Origin: Chitinophagaceae bacterium | Lineage (GTDB): Bacteria; Bacteroidota; Bacteroidia; Chitinophagales; Chitinophagaceae | Assembly (NCBI GenBank): GCA_027489035.1 | Contig: JAIYAN010000006.1 | Coordinates: 1-54,295 of the forward strand | Length of the DNA stretch: 54,295 nt | Direction: 5' to 3' | In this document: piece after piece, positions 46,249 to 54,295 of the stretch | How positions within the stretch are numbered: the stretch's first letter is position 1 | Layout: the number at the start of each line of letters is the position of its first letter | Notes under the pieces: generated by a model | What the model was told of the DNA's origin: nothing | The model's input: the letters and a program-made list of their open reading frames with translations, nothing else | The model's database searches: none | Made by a program: the position numbers and the translations under genes

Positions 46249-46977
46249 ATGAAAATTGATATCCTTGCAATTGGTGCTCACCCAGATGATGTTGAATTGA
46301 GTTGTGCGGGCACGTTGATTGTAGAGAAATTAAATGGCAAAAAAGTTGGCGTTATCGACCTTACGGCTGGTGAACTGGGATCTCGTGGCAATGCTGAAAC
46401 GAGGAAAATAGAAGCTGCTGCTTCATCAGAAATTTTAGGTTTGGATGTGCGTGAAAATCTGTATTTGCAAGATGGTTTTTTTTTAAATGATGAGCAATCG
46501 CAAAGGAAATTAATCACTGCCATTCGTAAATATCAACCTGAAATCATTTTATGTAATGCGCCTGAAGATCGCCATCCCGATCATGGAAAAGCGGCTCAAT
46601 TGGTTTCAGATGCTTCATTTTTATCTGGATTAATAAAAATAGAAACTGAGTTTAATGGCGAGTTGCAAACGCCATGGAGACCAAAATACGTATTTCATTA
46701 TATCCAAGACCGTCATTTGGAACCTGATTTCTTAGTAGACATTACAACTGCTTTTGATAAAAAAATGGAATCGATACTGGCATATAAAACACAATTTTAC
46801 AATAAAGAAATAGAAGGCATAGAAACCTATATTTCAAACCCTGATTTCCTTGAAATCCTTAAAACACACAACAAGTTGTTGGGTAAAAGAATTGGGGTTA
46901 AATTTGCGGAAGGTTTTATTTCAAAGAAAAATATAGGCATCTATAATTTTGATGCTTTCATACAAAAAACAACCTAA
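46249..46977 (+). CDS. bshB1: Bacillithiol biosynthesis deacetylase BshB1
   Basis: A 242-aa PIG-L/LmbE-family zinc deacetylase. The metal motif is AHPDDVEL at 10-17 and the second is RHPDHGKA near 103-110. It removes the acetyl group from GlcNAc-malate in bacillithiol synthesis; bacillithiol is the main low-molecular thiol of many Bacteroidetes and Firmicutes. The LTAGELGSRGNAETR segment is the BshB1-type substrate loop. It is 5 bp from the desaturase gene and leads a three-gene operon (bshB1, desaturase, PAP2). The other bsh genes are not in the window. Confidence 0.93.
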   Translation: MKIDILAIGAHPDDVELSCAGTLIVEKLNGKKVGVIDLTAGELGSRGNAETRKIEAAASSEILGLDVRENLYLQDGFFLNDEQSQRKLITAIRKYQPEIILCNAPEDRHPDHGKAAQLVSDASFLSGLIKIETEFNGELQTPWRPKYVFHYIQDRHLEPDFLVDITTAFDKKMESILAYKTQFYNKEIEGIETYISNPDFLEILKTHNKLLGKRIGVKFAEGFISKKNIGIYNFDAFIQKTT

Positions 46978-46982
46978 TAAAA

Positions 46983-48050
46983 ATGGCAACTCCAAAATTC
47001 AAAAACAATACAGGAACAACTTTTCATCAAGAATTAAAGAAAAGGGTTCAAGCATATTTTACAGAAAACCAACTTAAACCAACTGGTAATTTTTCACTTT
47101 ATTTCAAGGCGATTTTATTTTGGACTTGTTACGTTGGACTTTATGTACATCTAATATTTTTCACCCCTCCAAATTGGATAGCCATAATTGAATGCATCAT
47201 AATGGGTGGATTAACTGCTGGTATTGGATTTAATGTGATGCACGATGGCGGACATGGAAGTTTTAGCGACAGTAAATTTTGGAATAAAATTGCAGCATAC
47301 TCTGTAAATGGTTTAGGCGCAAGTATGTTGATGTGGAGTAACAAACACAATATCGTTCACCATACATATACGAATATTGACGGAGTAGATGATGATATCG
47401 AAATCAAACCTTTGTTAAGAATGTGCCCAACTCAAAAGAAATACTTTGCGCATAAATTCCAACATGTTTATGTATGGTTTTTATACAGTTTCTTATTGAT
47501 CATTTGGGTTTTTGCTACGGATTACATCAAGTATTTTAAAAAGAAAGTAGGAACTGTTCCATTGAAGAAATTTAGTGCATTTGACCATTTCGCTTTTTGG
47601 CTTGCTAAAATAATTTACTACGGCATTATGATTGTGCTTCCTATTTATATGCTGGGTTTCACCAAATGGATTGTTGGATTTTTAGCATTAAGTATGTTTG
47701 CTGGTTTTGTACTAAGTATTGTTTTCCAATTGGCACATACGGTTGAAGAAACTTCTTTCCCTGTTCCTGCTGACAATAACAATATTGAAAACGAATGGGC
47801 AATCCATCAAATAGAAACAACTGCAAACTTTGCAACAAAAAACAAAGTGATTTGTTGGTTGGTTGGTGGTTTAAACTTTCAAATTGAACATCATTTGTTT
47901 CCAAAAATTTCGCACATACATTATCCTGAAATCAGCAAGATCATTAAAAAAACTTGTGAAGAGTTTGATGTTAAATACATTGAATTTCGCAGAATGAGAG
48001 ATGCTGTTATCTCGCATACCTTACACTTGAAAAGAATGGGAAACGCTTAA
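46983..48050 (+). CDS. Membrane fatty acid desaturase (front-end/acyl-CoA type)
   Basis: A 355-aa integral di-iron desaturase. The three histidine boxes are HDGGHGSF (about 82-89), HNIVHHTYTNIDG (about 120-132) and QIEHHLFPKISH (about 301-312). The third box starts with Q, as in front-end desaturases (delta-5/delta-6 type). About four to six helices surround the boxes. No cytochrome b5 domain is fused. Likely inserts a double bond in membrane lipid acyl chains; regiospecificity cannot be read. It follows bshB1 by 5 bp. Confidence 0.9.
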   Translation: MATPKFKNNTGTTFHQELKKRVQAYFTENQLKPTGNFSLYFKAILFWTCYVGLYVHLIFFTPPNWIAIIECIIMGGLTAGIGFNVMHDGGHGSFSDSKFWNKIAAYSVNGLGASMLMWSNKHNIVHHTYTNIDGVDDDIEIKPLLRMCPTQKKYFAHKFQHVYVWFLYSFLLIIWVFATDYIKYFKKKVGTVPLKKFSAFDHFAFWLAKIIYYGIMIVLPIYMLGFTKWIVGFLALSMFAGFVLSIVFQLAHTVEETSFPVPADNNNIENEWAIHQIETTANFATKNKVICWLVGGLNFQIEHHLFPKISHIHYPEISKIIKKTCEEFDVKYIEFRRMRDAVISHTLHLKRMGNA

Positions 48051-48079
48051 TTTTCATCTTTATTAAACGAAAATCAGCA

Positions 48080-48817
48080 TTGATTCGTCCTGTATTTTTA
48101 TTTTTTTTGAGCTTTAGTATTTGTTGTTTTAATGCAAACGCACAATTTTATAATCCCCATCATAACGGACTAGTGAATTGTGTCAAGAATAGATATTATT
48201 TTGCCGTTCCTGTAACACTGTTTGCCACTGGCGCTATTTTATCGAATAGTAAATTCAAAATAAACCTACAAAAAAATGTAGTTGGGAATTCCAATACCAA
48301 AGTTGATAACTATTTACAATTTGCACCAGCTGGAATATCCATTGGACTGGAAACATTGGGTATTAAAGGAGAGCATAAACCGCTTCAAACTGCCATAATT
48401 TTCTCCATATCTAATGTCATTTTAAATTCAATTGTTCATCCTTTAAAAAAGATCACAAAAGTTAAACGTCCCGACAATAGTGATTTCAAGTCTTTCCCCT
48501 CTGGACATACAGCAGAAGCATTTGCTTCAGCAGAATTAATGCGCATGGAATTTAAAGATTATAATCCTTGGATAGCATATGCAGGATATTTAATGGCTGG
48601 CGCAACAGGATACTTAAGGATGTATAATAATAAGCATTGGATTAGTGATGTACTTGCGGGTGCCGGAATTGGTATTGGCTCTACAAAATTGGCCTTATTG
48701 GTTTTTGATAAAATTGATGATCATCGAAAATTCAAAAAGCACATCAATGGTAATTCTATGATACTGCCTAGTTATCAACAAAATCAAATTTGCATAAATT
48801 GGATAAAGCGTTTTTAA
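48080..48817 (+). CDS. PAP2-family membrane-associated phosphatase (TTG start)
   Basis: A 245-aa protein starting at TTG 48080, which gives a signal-like N-terminus (RPVFLFFLSFSICCFNANAQ, cut about NA|QFYN). The three phosphatase motifs are KRPDNSDFKSF (K-x6-RP type, about 128-140), PSGHTAEAF (about 142-150), and RMYNNKHWISDVLAG (R-x5-H-x3-D, about 184-198). PAP2 enzymes remove phosphate from lipids such as phosphatidate or undecaprenyl pyrophosphate. It lies 29 bp after the desaturase, so a role in lipid or cell-wall lipid turnover is plausible. No in-frame ATG is available upstream. Confidence 0.85.
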   Translation: MIRPVFLFFLSFSICCFNANAQFYNPHHNGLVNCVKNRYYFAVPVTLFATGAILSNSKFKINLQKNVVGNSNTKVDNYLQFAPAGISIGLETLGIKGEHKPLQTAIIFSISNVILNSIVHPLKKITKVKRPDNSDFKSFPSGHTAEAFASAELMRMEFKDYNPWIAYAGYLMAGATGYLRMYNNKHWISDVLAGAGIGIGSTKLALLVFDKIDDHRKFKKHINGNSMILPSYQQNQICINWIKRF

Positions 48818-48868
48818 ACTATTTAAAATTTACTTGTTTTATATAATTCCAATCAATACTTAATAACG

Positions 48869-48876
48869 TAAATTTG
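48869..48876 (+). promoter_or_regulatory. TAnnTTTG (-7) promoter element for glnS
   Basis: TAAATTTG followed by CC, 20 bp upstream of the ATG. The sequence and distance fit the usual Bacteroidetes -7 element. Confidence 0.6.
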
Positions 48877-48896
48877 CCTCCACAACTTTTAATATT

Positions 48897-50552
48897 ATGA
48901 GCGAAGAAAAAAGCCTGAATTTTATTGAAGAAATTATAGAAGCGGATTTGTCATCAAATAAGTGTGCGAGCATTTCAACTCGTTTTCCACCAGAGCCAAA
49001 CGGTTATTTACATATAGGACATTCGAAAGCCATTTGCTTAAATTTTGGTTTAGCTGCTAAATATGGCGGCACCACTAATCTTCGTTTCGATGACACCAAT
49101 CCAGTTACAGAAGATACAGAATATGTTGAAAGCATAAAAGAAGATATTAAATGGTTGGGATTTAATTGGACCAATGAATTGTATGCTTCTGATTATTTTG
49201 ATAAGCTTTATGCATTTGCGTTAGAACTAATTGAGAAAGATTTGGCTTACGTAGATGATAGTTCTTCAGAAGAAATAGCGTTATTAAAAGGAACACCTAC
49301 CGAACCTGGGAAACCATCTGAGTTTAGAAGCCGAAGCATAGAAGAAAACCGCACGCTTTTTACAGAAATGAAAAATGGCGTTTACAAAGATGGCGAAAAA
49401 GTGCTTCGTGCAAAAATAGACATGGCGCATACCAATATGTTGATGCGTGACCCAATCATATACCGCATCAAACATGCACATCATCACCGCACCGCAAACA
49501 AATGGTGCATCTACCCTATGTATGATTTTGCACATGGGCAAAGTGATAGTATTGAAAATATAACACATTCTATTTGTACATTAGAATTTATTCCTCATCG
49601 CGAATTATATGAATGGTTTATTGAAAAGCTGAATATTTTTCCATCTCGACAATACGAAATGGCTCGTTTAAACATGACCTATACGGTAATGAGTAAACGA
49701 AAACTTTTGCAGTTGGTAAATGAAGGCTACGTAAATGGGTGGGACGATCCTAGAATGCCTACCATTAGTGGATTTAGACGTAAGGGCTATACCCCATTAA
49801 GCATTCGTAATTTCTGCGAAAAAATCGGTGTAGCCAGAAGAGAAAACATGATTGATTTAAGTTTACTTGAATTTTGTTTGCGTGAAGACTTAAATGTAAC
49901 TGCTAAAAGAGTAATGGCTGTATTAGATCCGATAAAATTAGTTATAACCAATTATGATGCAGACAAAACGGAAGAATTGATTGCAGAAAATGGACCTGAT
50001 GAAACAATGGGCACCAGATTGATTCCATTTAGCAATACACTTTGGATTGAAAGAGAAGATTTCATGGAAGTGCCTGCTAAAAAATGGTTTAGATTAGCAC
50101 CAGGTTCTGTAGTAAGATTAAAAAACGCTTATATCGTAAAATGCGAATCATTTGAAAAAAATGAAAACGGCGATATTTCAACCATTTATTGCACTTATTA
50201 TCCAGAAAGTAAAAGCGGAAACGACACCAGTGGAATTTCTGTAAAAGGCACCATACATTGGTTAAGCGCTGCGCATGCTGCAACAGCAGAAATTAGATTA
50301 TACGATAGATTATTTAAAGTTGAAAACCCATCAGCAGAAGAAGGCGATTTCAAATCATTTATTAACCCTGATTCTCTAACAACAATATCTAGCGCTTATA
50401 TAGAACCATCGTTAGTAGAATCCAAATTAGATGATCGATTCCAATTTATAAGAAAAGGATATTTCTGTTTGGATAAAGATTCTAATCCTGAAAAATTGGT
50501 ATTCAATAGAACTGTAACATTAAAAGATACATGGGGTAAAATTGCTGATTGA
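48897..50552 (+). CDS. glnS: Glutaminyl-tRNA synthetase
   Basis: A 551-aa class I synthetase. HIGH is exact at 39-42 within PPEPNGYLHIGHSKA, and the KMSKS loop is VMSKRKLLQ with MSKRK at 265-269. The DDTNP motif follows HIGH, and the C-terminal anticodon-binding beta-barrels run from about 345 (DPIKLVITNYDADK). These features, and the RKGYTPLSIRNFCEKIGV segment, assign it to GlnRS rather than a non-discriminating GluRS. Bacteria with GlnRS charge glutamine directly without the transamidation route. Monocistronic; a membrane protein gene converges on it. Confidence 0.96.
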   Translation: MSEEKSLNFIEEIIEADLSSNKCASISTRFPPEPNGYLHIGHSKAICLNFGLAAKYGGTTNLRFDDTNPVTEDTEYVESIKEDIKWLGFNWTNELYASDYFDKLYAFALELIEKDLAYVDDSSSEEIALLKGTPTEPGKPSEFRSRSIEENRTLFTEMKNGVYKDGEKVLRAKIDMAHTNMLMRDPIIYRIKHAHHHRTANKWCIYPMYDFAHGQSDSIENITHSICTLEFIPHRELYEWFIEKLNIFPSRQYEMARLNMTYTVMSKRKLLQLVNEGYVNGWDDPRMPTISGFRRKGYTPLSIRNFCEKIGVARRENMIDLSLLEFCLREDLNVTAKRVMAVLDPIKLVITNYDADKTEELIAENGPDETMGTRLIPFSNTLWIEREDFMEVPAKKWFRLAPGSVVRLKNAYIVKCESFEKNENGDISTIYCTYYPESKSGNDTSGISVKGTIHWLSAAHAATAEIRLYDRLFKVENPSAEEGDFKSFINPDSLTTISSAYIEPSLVESKLDDRFQFIRKGYFCLDKDSNPEKLVFNRTVTLKDTWGKIAD

Positions 50553-50570
50553 TAAAATTGAAGCTTTAAA

Positions 50571-50960
50571 TCATTTTTTCTTCAACTTCATATCTGGCAA
50601 AAGCGCGATCGCAAACGATAAGATGGTCAACAGTATCAATGCGTATATGCCTGGTTGTTTTTCGGGTGAGTATGCATTATAAGACGATGTGAATAAATGA
50701 TAGGTTTTTAGTGCATAAGCCATTATGATTCCTGCAAAAAATAGATGGGTAAATTTTGCCCAAACTTTTGGAATAAACATCAATATCATACAAATCAAGG
50801 AGAAAATAATAAAATATTTACCAGGCTTACCGTAAACATTATTTTGCGAAAAAAAGCCATTGAAATAAACATTTAAATCTGCATGGTAAGTCCAAGGCAT
50901 AAAACAAACACCTATCAACATGATATAGATTATTACCCCAACCCATTTGCTATACTTCAT
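50571..50960 (-). CDS. Small four-helix membrane protein of unknown function
   Basis: A 129-aa protein when started at the Met at 50958-50960 (MKYSKWVG). A longer frame reaches 51002 but would begin inside the tRNA-Cys terminator hairpin, so it is not preferred. Four hydrophobic segments are visible (about 5-24, 47-65, 70-88, 105-122), with a short Lys-rich C-terminus. The FMPWTYHADLNVYFNGF loop is exposed to the outside or periplasm. I do not recognise the family. It is convergent with glnS and downstream of tRNA-Cys. Confidence 0.65.
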   Translation of the reverse strand: MKYSKWVGVIIYIMLIGVCFMPWTYHADLNVYFNGFFSQNNVYGKPGKYFIIFSLICMILMFIPKVWAKFTHLFFAGIIMAYALKTYHLFTSSYNAYSPEKQPGIYALILLTILSFAIALLPDMKLKKK

Positions 50961-50972
50961 AAAATTATTGAT

Positions 50973-51012
50973 TAAAAAAAATGCCTGAGCGGTTTCATCC
51001 AATCAGGCATTT
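50973..51012 (-). terminator. Terminator of tRNA-Cys
   Basis: Perfect 10-bp stem AAATGCCTGA (50979-50988) with TCAGGCATTT (51003-51012), then eight Ts on the minus strand. It begins seven bases after the tRNA. Confidence 0.92.
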
Positions 51013-51018
51013 TAGGTG

Positions 51019-51090
51019 AGGTCCCTAGCGGATTCGAACCGCTGTAGAAGCTTTTGCAGAGCTTTGCCTAAGCCACTCGGCCAAAGGACC
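51019..51090 (-). tRNA. tRNA-Cys (GCA)
   Basis: On the minus strand the 72-nt sequence folds as a complete cloverleaf. The acceptor stem GGTCCTT pairs with AGGGACC (one G-U), the anticodon stem AAGCT/AGCTT carries loop CTGCAAA with anticodon GCA, and the T stem AGCGG/CCGCT has loop TTCGAAT. The discriminator is U73, a known cysteine identity base. The CCA end is not encoded. Its terminator follows directly. Confidence 0.97.
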
Positions 51091-51255
51091 ATTGAAAGTG
51101 TTTTATTAATTTTCTATTAATGCCACAAAATAAGGTATTTTTATTCATAAATTAAAATTGAAAACATCAAATTTTGTAGTTATCAAAAAATAAAATTTAT
51201 TCAGCATTAAAAAATAGAATAAATTTCTTTTTTTATCGTAAAAAACTAAAAAAAT

Positions 51256-52137
51256 ATGCGACAAATTGAATCGTCAGAATTAATCATTAATAATAGAGGT
51301 GCTATTTATCATTTAGATTGTAGACCAGAAGAAATAGCCCAAACCATTTTAGTAGTTGGAGATCCGGAACGTGTAAAACAAATCAGCAAACATTTTGACC
51401 GTATTGAGTATCGAAACCAACATAGAGAATTTGTAACCCATACTGGATTTTTAGGAAGCAAACGGATTTCGGTTTGTAGTACTGGAATTGGGCCAGATAA
51501 TATAGACATAGTATTAAATGAACTTGATACATTATTAAATATTGATTTAGAAACGAGAATGGTAAAAGAAACCATTCAAAAATTGAATATCATTCGAGTT
51601 GGCACGAGTGGTTCTTTACAAAGAGAAATTCCTGTAGATAGTTTTGTTGCTGGCACACATGGATTGGGGCTTGATAATTTGCTTCATTTTTATCAACATA
51701 CGCACAATGATGCTGAAAACCAGATTATACAAGCATTTAACGACCATACACAAATCAATGACAGGGTTTCAAGACCGTATATAAGTACAGCAAGTGCAAT
51801 GCTGATCAAAGAATTTGTTCAAGATTTTCATCAAGGAATTACAATAACCTGCCCCGGCTTCTACGGACCTCAAGGAAGGGTTTTGCGTATGGGATTATCA
51901 AATCCAAATTTGATTAACAATTTAACCACGTTTCAATTTGGACAACACCGAATTTCAAATTTCGAAATGGAAACTTCTGCTATTTATGGCATGTGTAAAA
52001 TTCTCGGTCACCATTGTCTTTCACTAAATGCCATTGTTGCAAACAGAATATCAAAAGAATTTAGCAAGGATAGTTTGGCTGCAATCGACAAATTAATTCT
52101 AAAAGTATTAGAAACCATTTCAGCATCAAGCATATGA
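51256..52137 (+). CDS. Nucleoside phosphorylase (uridine phosphorylase-like)
   Basis: A 293-aa PNP/UDP-family protein. The phosphate-binding loop is VVGDPERVKQI (about 31-41), the IRVGTSGSLQ segment (about 116-125) lines the active site, and FEMETSAIYGM (about 234-244) holds the ribose-binding Glu-Met-Glu. The C-terminal half is longer than in E. coli Udp, and a segment (about 85-105) is inserted. It reversibly phosphorolyses a nucleoside to base and ribose-1-phosphate; uridine is more likely than purine from the overall layout but not certain. The stop overlaps the dapF start by 4 bp (ATGA). Confidence 0.85.
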   Translation: MRQIESSELIINNRGAIYHLDCRPEEIAQTILVVGDPERVKQISKHFDRIEYRNQHREFVTHTGFLGSKRISVCSTGIGPDNIDIVLNELDTLLNIDLETRMVKETIQKLNIIRVGTSGSLQREIPVDSFVAGTHGLGLDNLLHFYQHTHNDAENQIIQAFNDHTQINDRVSRPYISTASAMLIKEFVQDFHQGITITCPGFYGPQGRVLRMGLSNPNLINNLTTFQFGQHRISNFEMETSAIYGMCKILGHHCLSLNAIVANRISKEFSKDSLAAIDKLILKVLETISASSI

Positions 52138-52922
52138 CCTTATCATTTTTTAAATATCAAGGAACGGGAAATGATTTTATCATCCTAGACAATAGAGCCG
52201 GTTTAATAAATAACTTAAACACTGAAATTATTGCACAATTATGCCACAGAAAATATGGAATCGGCGCTGATGGATTAATGTTGATGAACAGCCATGAAAA
52301 ATATGATTTCGAAATGATTTACTATAATGCTGATGGTAAAACAAGTTCTATGTGTGGCAATGGTGGTAGATGTATGGTGAAATTTGCTTTTGATTTAGGC
52401 ATACATAAATACACTTACACATTTTTAGCTATTGATGGTTTGCATGAAGCAGAAATCGAAACAAATGGAAGTGTAAAATTGCGCATGAATGATGTAAAAG
52501 AAGTCGTTTTCGAAAAAGGGCACTACATTTTAAATACAGGCTCACCTCATTTTGTTAAACCAGCCGAAATAGTAGAAAATGTTGATGTAAATAAATCGGG
52601 AAGCGAGATCAGATACAGCAAACAATTTGAACAAGAAGGTATTAATGTAAACTTTGTTGAATCACTAGACAACGATTCAATTTTTGTTAGAACTTACGAA
52701 CGTGGCGTTGAAGGTGAAACATTAAGTTGTGGAACAGGGGTAACTGCTGCTGCATTGGTATTTGCACACAACGAGCGAGGATTTAATCGTGTAGAAGTAA
52801 AAACTTTGGGCGGTCATCTGAGTGTAGAATTTAATAAAATAGACGATCAAAATTTTAAAGACATTTGGCTATGTGGCCCAGCAACATTTGTTTACAAAGG
52901 CGGAATTGACATTGAAAATTAA
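52134..52922 (+). CDS. dapF: Diaminopimelate epimerase
   Basis: A 262-aa cofactor-free epimerase that converts LL- to meso-diaminopimelate for lysine and peptidoglycan synthesis. The two catalytic cysteines are C74 in SSMCGNGGRC and C199 in LSCGTGV, and the N-terminal YQGTGNDFI block is standard. The start overlaps the phosphorylase stop by 4 bp (ATGA), so the two are translationally coupled; the metabolic link between them is not obvious. Stand-alone with no other dap genes nearby. Confidence 0.97.
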   Translation: MTLSFFKYQGTGNDFIILDNRAGLINNLNTEIIAQLCHRKYGIGADGLMLMNSHEKYDFEMIYYNADGKTSSMCGNGGRCMVKFAFDLGIHKYTYTFLAIDGLHEAEIETNGSVKLRMNDVKEVVFEKGHYILNTGSPHFVKPAEIVENVDVNKSGSEIRYSKQFEQEGINVNFVESLDNDSIFVRTYERGVEGETLSCGTGVTAAALVFAHNERGFNRVEVKTLGGHLSVEFNKIDDQNFKDIWLCGPATFVYKGGIDIEN

Positions 52923-53042
52923 TTCCTGTTTATTTTCGAGACCCAAAATATTTCATTAACATTTTTAAATCCATTGTGGAAAATTTAAAAATCAAGTTAT
53001 TTATTAAAGTTCGATATTACACTTGAATTCAATATTGAAATC

Positions 53043-53915
53043 TTGCAAGAAAACAACGAAATAAAAGCCCTTTTAAATTTAATTGAAGATCCTGATCAGG
53101 AGGTCTTTTCTTCTATTTCTAACAAACTCGTTTCTTTAGGAAAACAAATCATTCCCAATCTTGAAAAAAAATGGGAAGAAGAAACTGATGAGCATACTCA
53201 AGAGCGCATTGAAATGTTGATTCACAAATTACATTTCAATGAATTATCATTGGAGTTTGACGCATGGAACAAAGATGAAACATCAAATTTACTAGGCGGG
53301 GCCTTGATTGTAGCTAAATTCCATTACCCAGAAATCCAAGCCAATTTAGTTTTGCTTCAAATTGAAAAGCTACGTCGAAACATTTGGCTTGAACTAAATC
53401 ACTACCTCACTCCTATTGAAAAAATAAATGTATTCAATAGTATTTTATACAATTATCATCAACAAAAAGGGACTGAAATCATATACGACAAACCGGATCT
53501 TTTTTTAATAAATAAAACATTAGAAACAAAAAAAGGCAACGGTATCGGAAATGGAATTTTATACTTAATTCTATGCAATTTACTCGACATACCGGTATCG
53601 GCTATACGCATTCACAAATATTTTTTACTTGCTTTTTGCGAAGATCAAATTGATTTAATACATCACAATACCGAAGATTTAAAAAAGATATCTTTTTTTA
53701 TCGATCCTATCAATGGGCAGATGTACACCAAAAACGAAATTTTAAATTACTTAATAAAAAACGTAGAATCGTTTGAGGTAAATGAACTGCAGCTTATGAA
53801 CAATAAAGAAGTACTTAAGTTTCTGTTATTAGAATTAAGTAAATGTTTTGATGATTTACCCAATCAATATAAAAAAGAAGAGCTTCAATTGCTTGCAAAA
53901 AAATTAGACTTATGA
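53043..53915 (+). CDS. Transglutaminase-like / SirB1-type protein (TTG start)
   Basis: A 290-aa cytosolic protein. An N-terminal helical part (about 1-75) with a HEAT-like look (LLNLIEDPDQEVFSSISNKLVSLG) is followed by the Transglut_core2 pattern (about 75-200): a segment NHYLTPIEKINVFNSILYNYHQQ and the conserved region GNGIGNGILYLILCNLLDIPV. In SirB1-type proteins the catalytic Cys position is often lost; here a C is present in LCNLL but not clearly placed. Function unknown. Start TTG at 53043, no in-frame ATG upstream. It overlaps the DUF952 gene by 4 bp. Confidence 0.78.
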   Translation: MQENNEIKALLNLIEDPDQEVFSSISNKLVSLGKQIIPNLEKKWEEETDEHTQERIEMLIHKLHFNELSLEFDAWNKDETSNLLGGALIVAKFHYPEIQANLVLLQIEKLRRNIWLELNHYLTPIEKINVFNSILYNYHQQKGTEIIYDKPDLFLINKTLETKKGNGIGNGILYLILCNLLDIPVSAIRIHKYFLLAFCEDQIDLIHHNTEDLKKISFFIDPINGQMYTKNEILNYLIKNVESFEVNELQLMNNKEVLKFLLLELSKCFDDLPNQYKKEELQLLAKKLDL

Positions 53916-54205
53916 TTTATCATATCACAACAAAATTGGAGTGGGAACATGCACTAACAATCGGGAAATATGAAGCAGCATCTTTACAAAAAGAAGGCTT
54001 TATACATATGAGCCATTTACATCAAATAGAAGGTGTATTGGAAAGGTATTTTCAAGGAAAAACAGATTTAGTAAAATTAAATGTTGATGAAACAAAACTT
54101 ATTGCTGAAATAAAAAATGAACTATCACCAAGTTTACAAGAAACATTCCCACATGTCTATGGCGCAATCAATCTAGACGCTGTGGTGGATGTTGAAAATT
54201 TGTAA
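53912..54205 (+). CDS. DUF952-domain protein
   Basis: A 97-aa single-domain protein. The family pattern IYHITTKLEWEHALTIGKYEAASLQKEGFIHMS is present, ending near PHVYGAINLDAVVDV. DUF952 folds like a small ADP-ribosyltransferase-like beta-sheet domain according to structures I recall, but its activity is unproven. It overlaps the upstream gene by 4 bp and ends 4 bp before an 18-bp tandem repeat array that runs to the window edge. Confidence 0.85.
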   Translation: MIYHITTKLEWEHALTIGKYEAASLQKEGFIHMSHLHQIEGVLERYFQGKTDLVKLNVDETKLIAEIKNELSPSLQETFPHVYGAINLDAVVDVENL

Positions 54206-54209
54206 TCAT

Positions 54210-54295
54210 ATTGTAGGGGATGAAAATATTGTAGGGGATGAAAATATTGTAGGGGATGAAAATATTGTAGGGGATGAAAATATTGTAGGGGATGA
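54210..54295 (+). repeat. 18-bp tandem repeat array at the window end (nearly five exact copies)
   Basis: The unit ATTGTAGGGGATGAAAAT repeats exactly at 54210, 54228, 54246, 54264 and 54282 (the last cut by the window edge at 14 bases). No spacers, so not CRISPR. One plus frame is open through the whole array (IVGDEN repeated); it is in a +1 frame relative to the DUF952 gene and would start at ATG 54189. The other two plus frames contain stops in every unit. The full length is unknown because the window ends here. Confidence 0.92.

Noticed and set aside
54210..54295. Possible CRISPR array
   Set aside because: Units are directly adjacent with no spacers and there are no cas genes.

Overview
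The window looks like chromosomal DNA from an AT-rich member of the Bacteroidota, probably near the Chitinophagales/Sphingobacteriales. The pointers are: secreted proteins with type IX secretion (T9SS) C-terminal sorting tails, a Porin_10-type outer-membrane barrel, signal peptides that nearly always cut before glutamine, promoters of the TAnnTTTG type, weak or absent Shine-Dalgarno sequences, a bacillithiol gene and several lineage-typical DUF proteins. No phage, plasmid, insertion sequence or CRISPR array was seen. Most of the window is ordinary core and accessory genome, densely packed in small operons.

Layout. 1-2466: tail of a Lys/Ala/Pro-repeat histone-like protein with a strong terminator, a PolX-family protein whose polymerase site is replaced but whose PHP nuclease site is intact, and a DEDDh exonuclease. 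2753-9647: valS, a small secreted protein, a GNAT acetyltransferase, two secreted metal-binding HMA proteins and a large porin. 9680-13683: proline dehydrogenase, acyl-CoA thioesterase and ribosomal protein S1. 13829-23695: a large T9SS-exported multidomain protein, a PlsC acyltransferase, a WG-repeat protein, homogentisate dioxygenase, a phosphoesterase, a secreted nuclease and a dienelactone hydrolase. 24019-32372: dnaK, a GtrA membrane protein, a YbiT-type ABC-F protein with one degenerate ATP site, an RluD pseudouridine synthase, a DUF4197 protein and a T9SS-exported pappalysin-like protease. 32676-38758: a glutaminyl-peptide cyclotransferase lipoprotein, a response regulator with its 7TM histidine kinase, an A-type Fe-S carrier, and a B12-domain-less methylmalonyl-CoA mutase with a small membrane partner. 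38956-45099: a radical SAM / membrane protein / agmatinase operon and a ccmE-ccmF pair whose CcmE carries CxxxY instead of HxxxY. 45461-54205: a DUF4294 protein, bshB1-desaturase-PAP2, glnS, tRNA-Cys, nucleoside phosphorylase-dapF, and a transglutaminase-like protein with a DUF952 protein.

What stands out. Three intergenic loci (7364-7577, 23737-23945, 45150-45365) share a roughly 20-bp core, GGAAAATGCTTCCAACC-like, with low-complexity tandem arrays of 8, 9, 18 or 39 bp beside it. This looks like one composite dispersed repeat family. A second AT-only repeat family sits next to start codons. The window begins inside one tandem repeat and ends inside another (18 bp, nearly five exact copies), so both edges may be assembly breaks. 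The secreted proteome follows the Bacteroidetes Q-rule, and the enzyme that would cyclise those N-terminal glutamines is encoded in the same window. I found no clearly new multigene system. The best candidates for something undescribed are the composite repeat family and the radical SAM operon.
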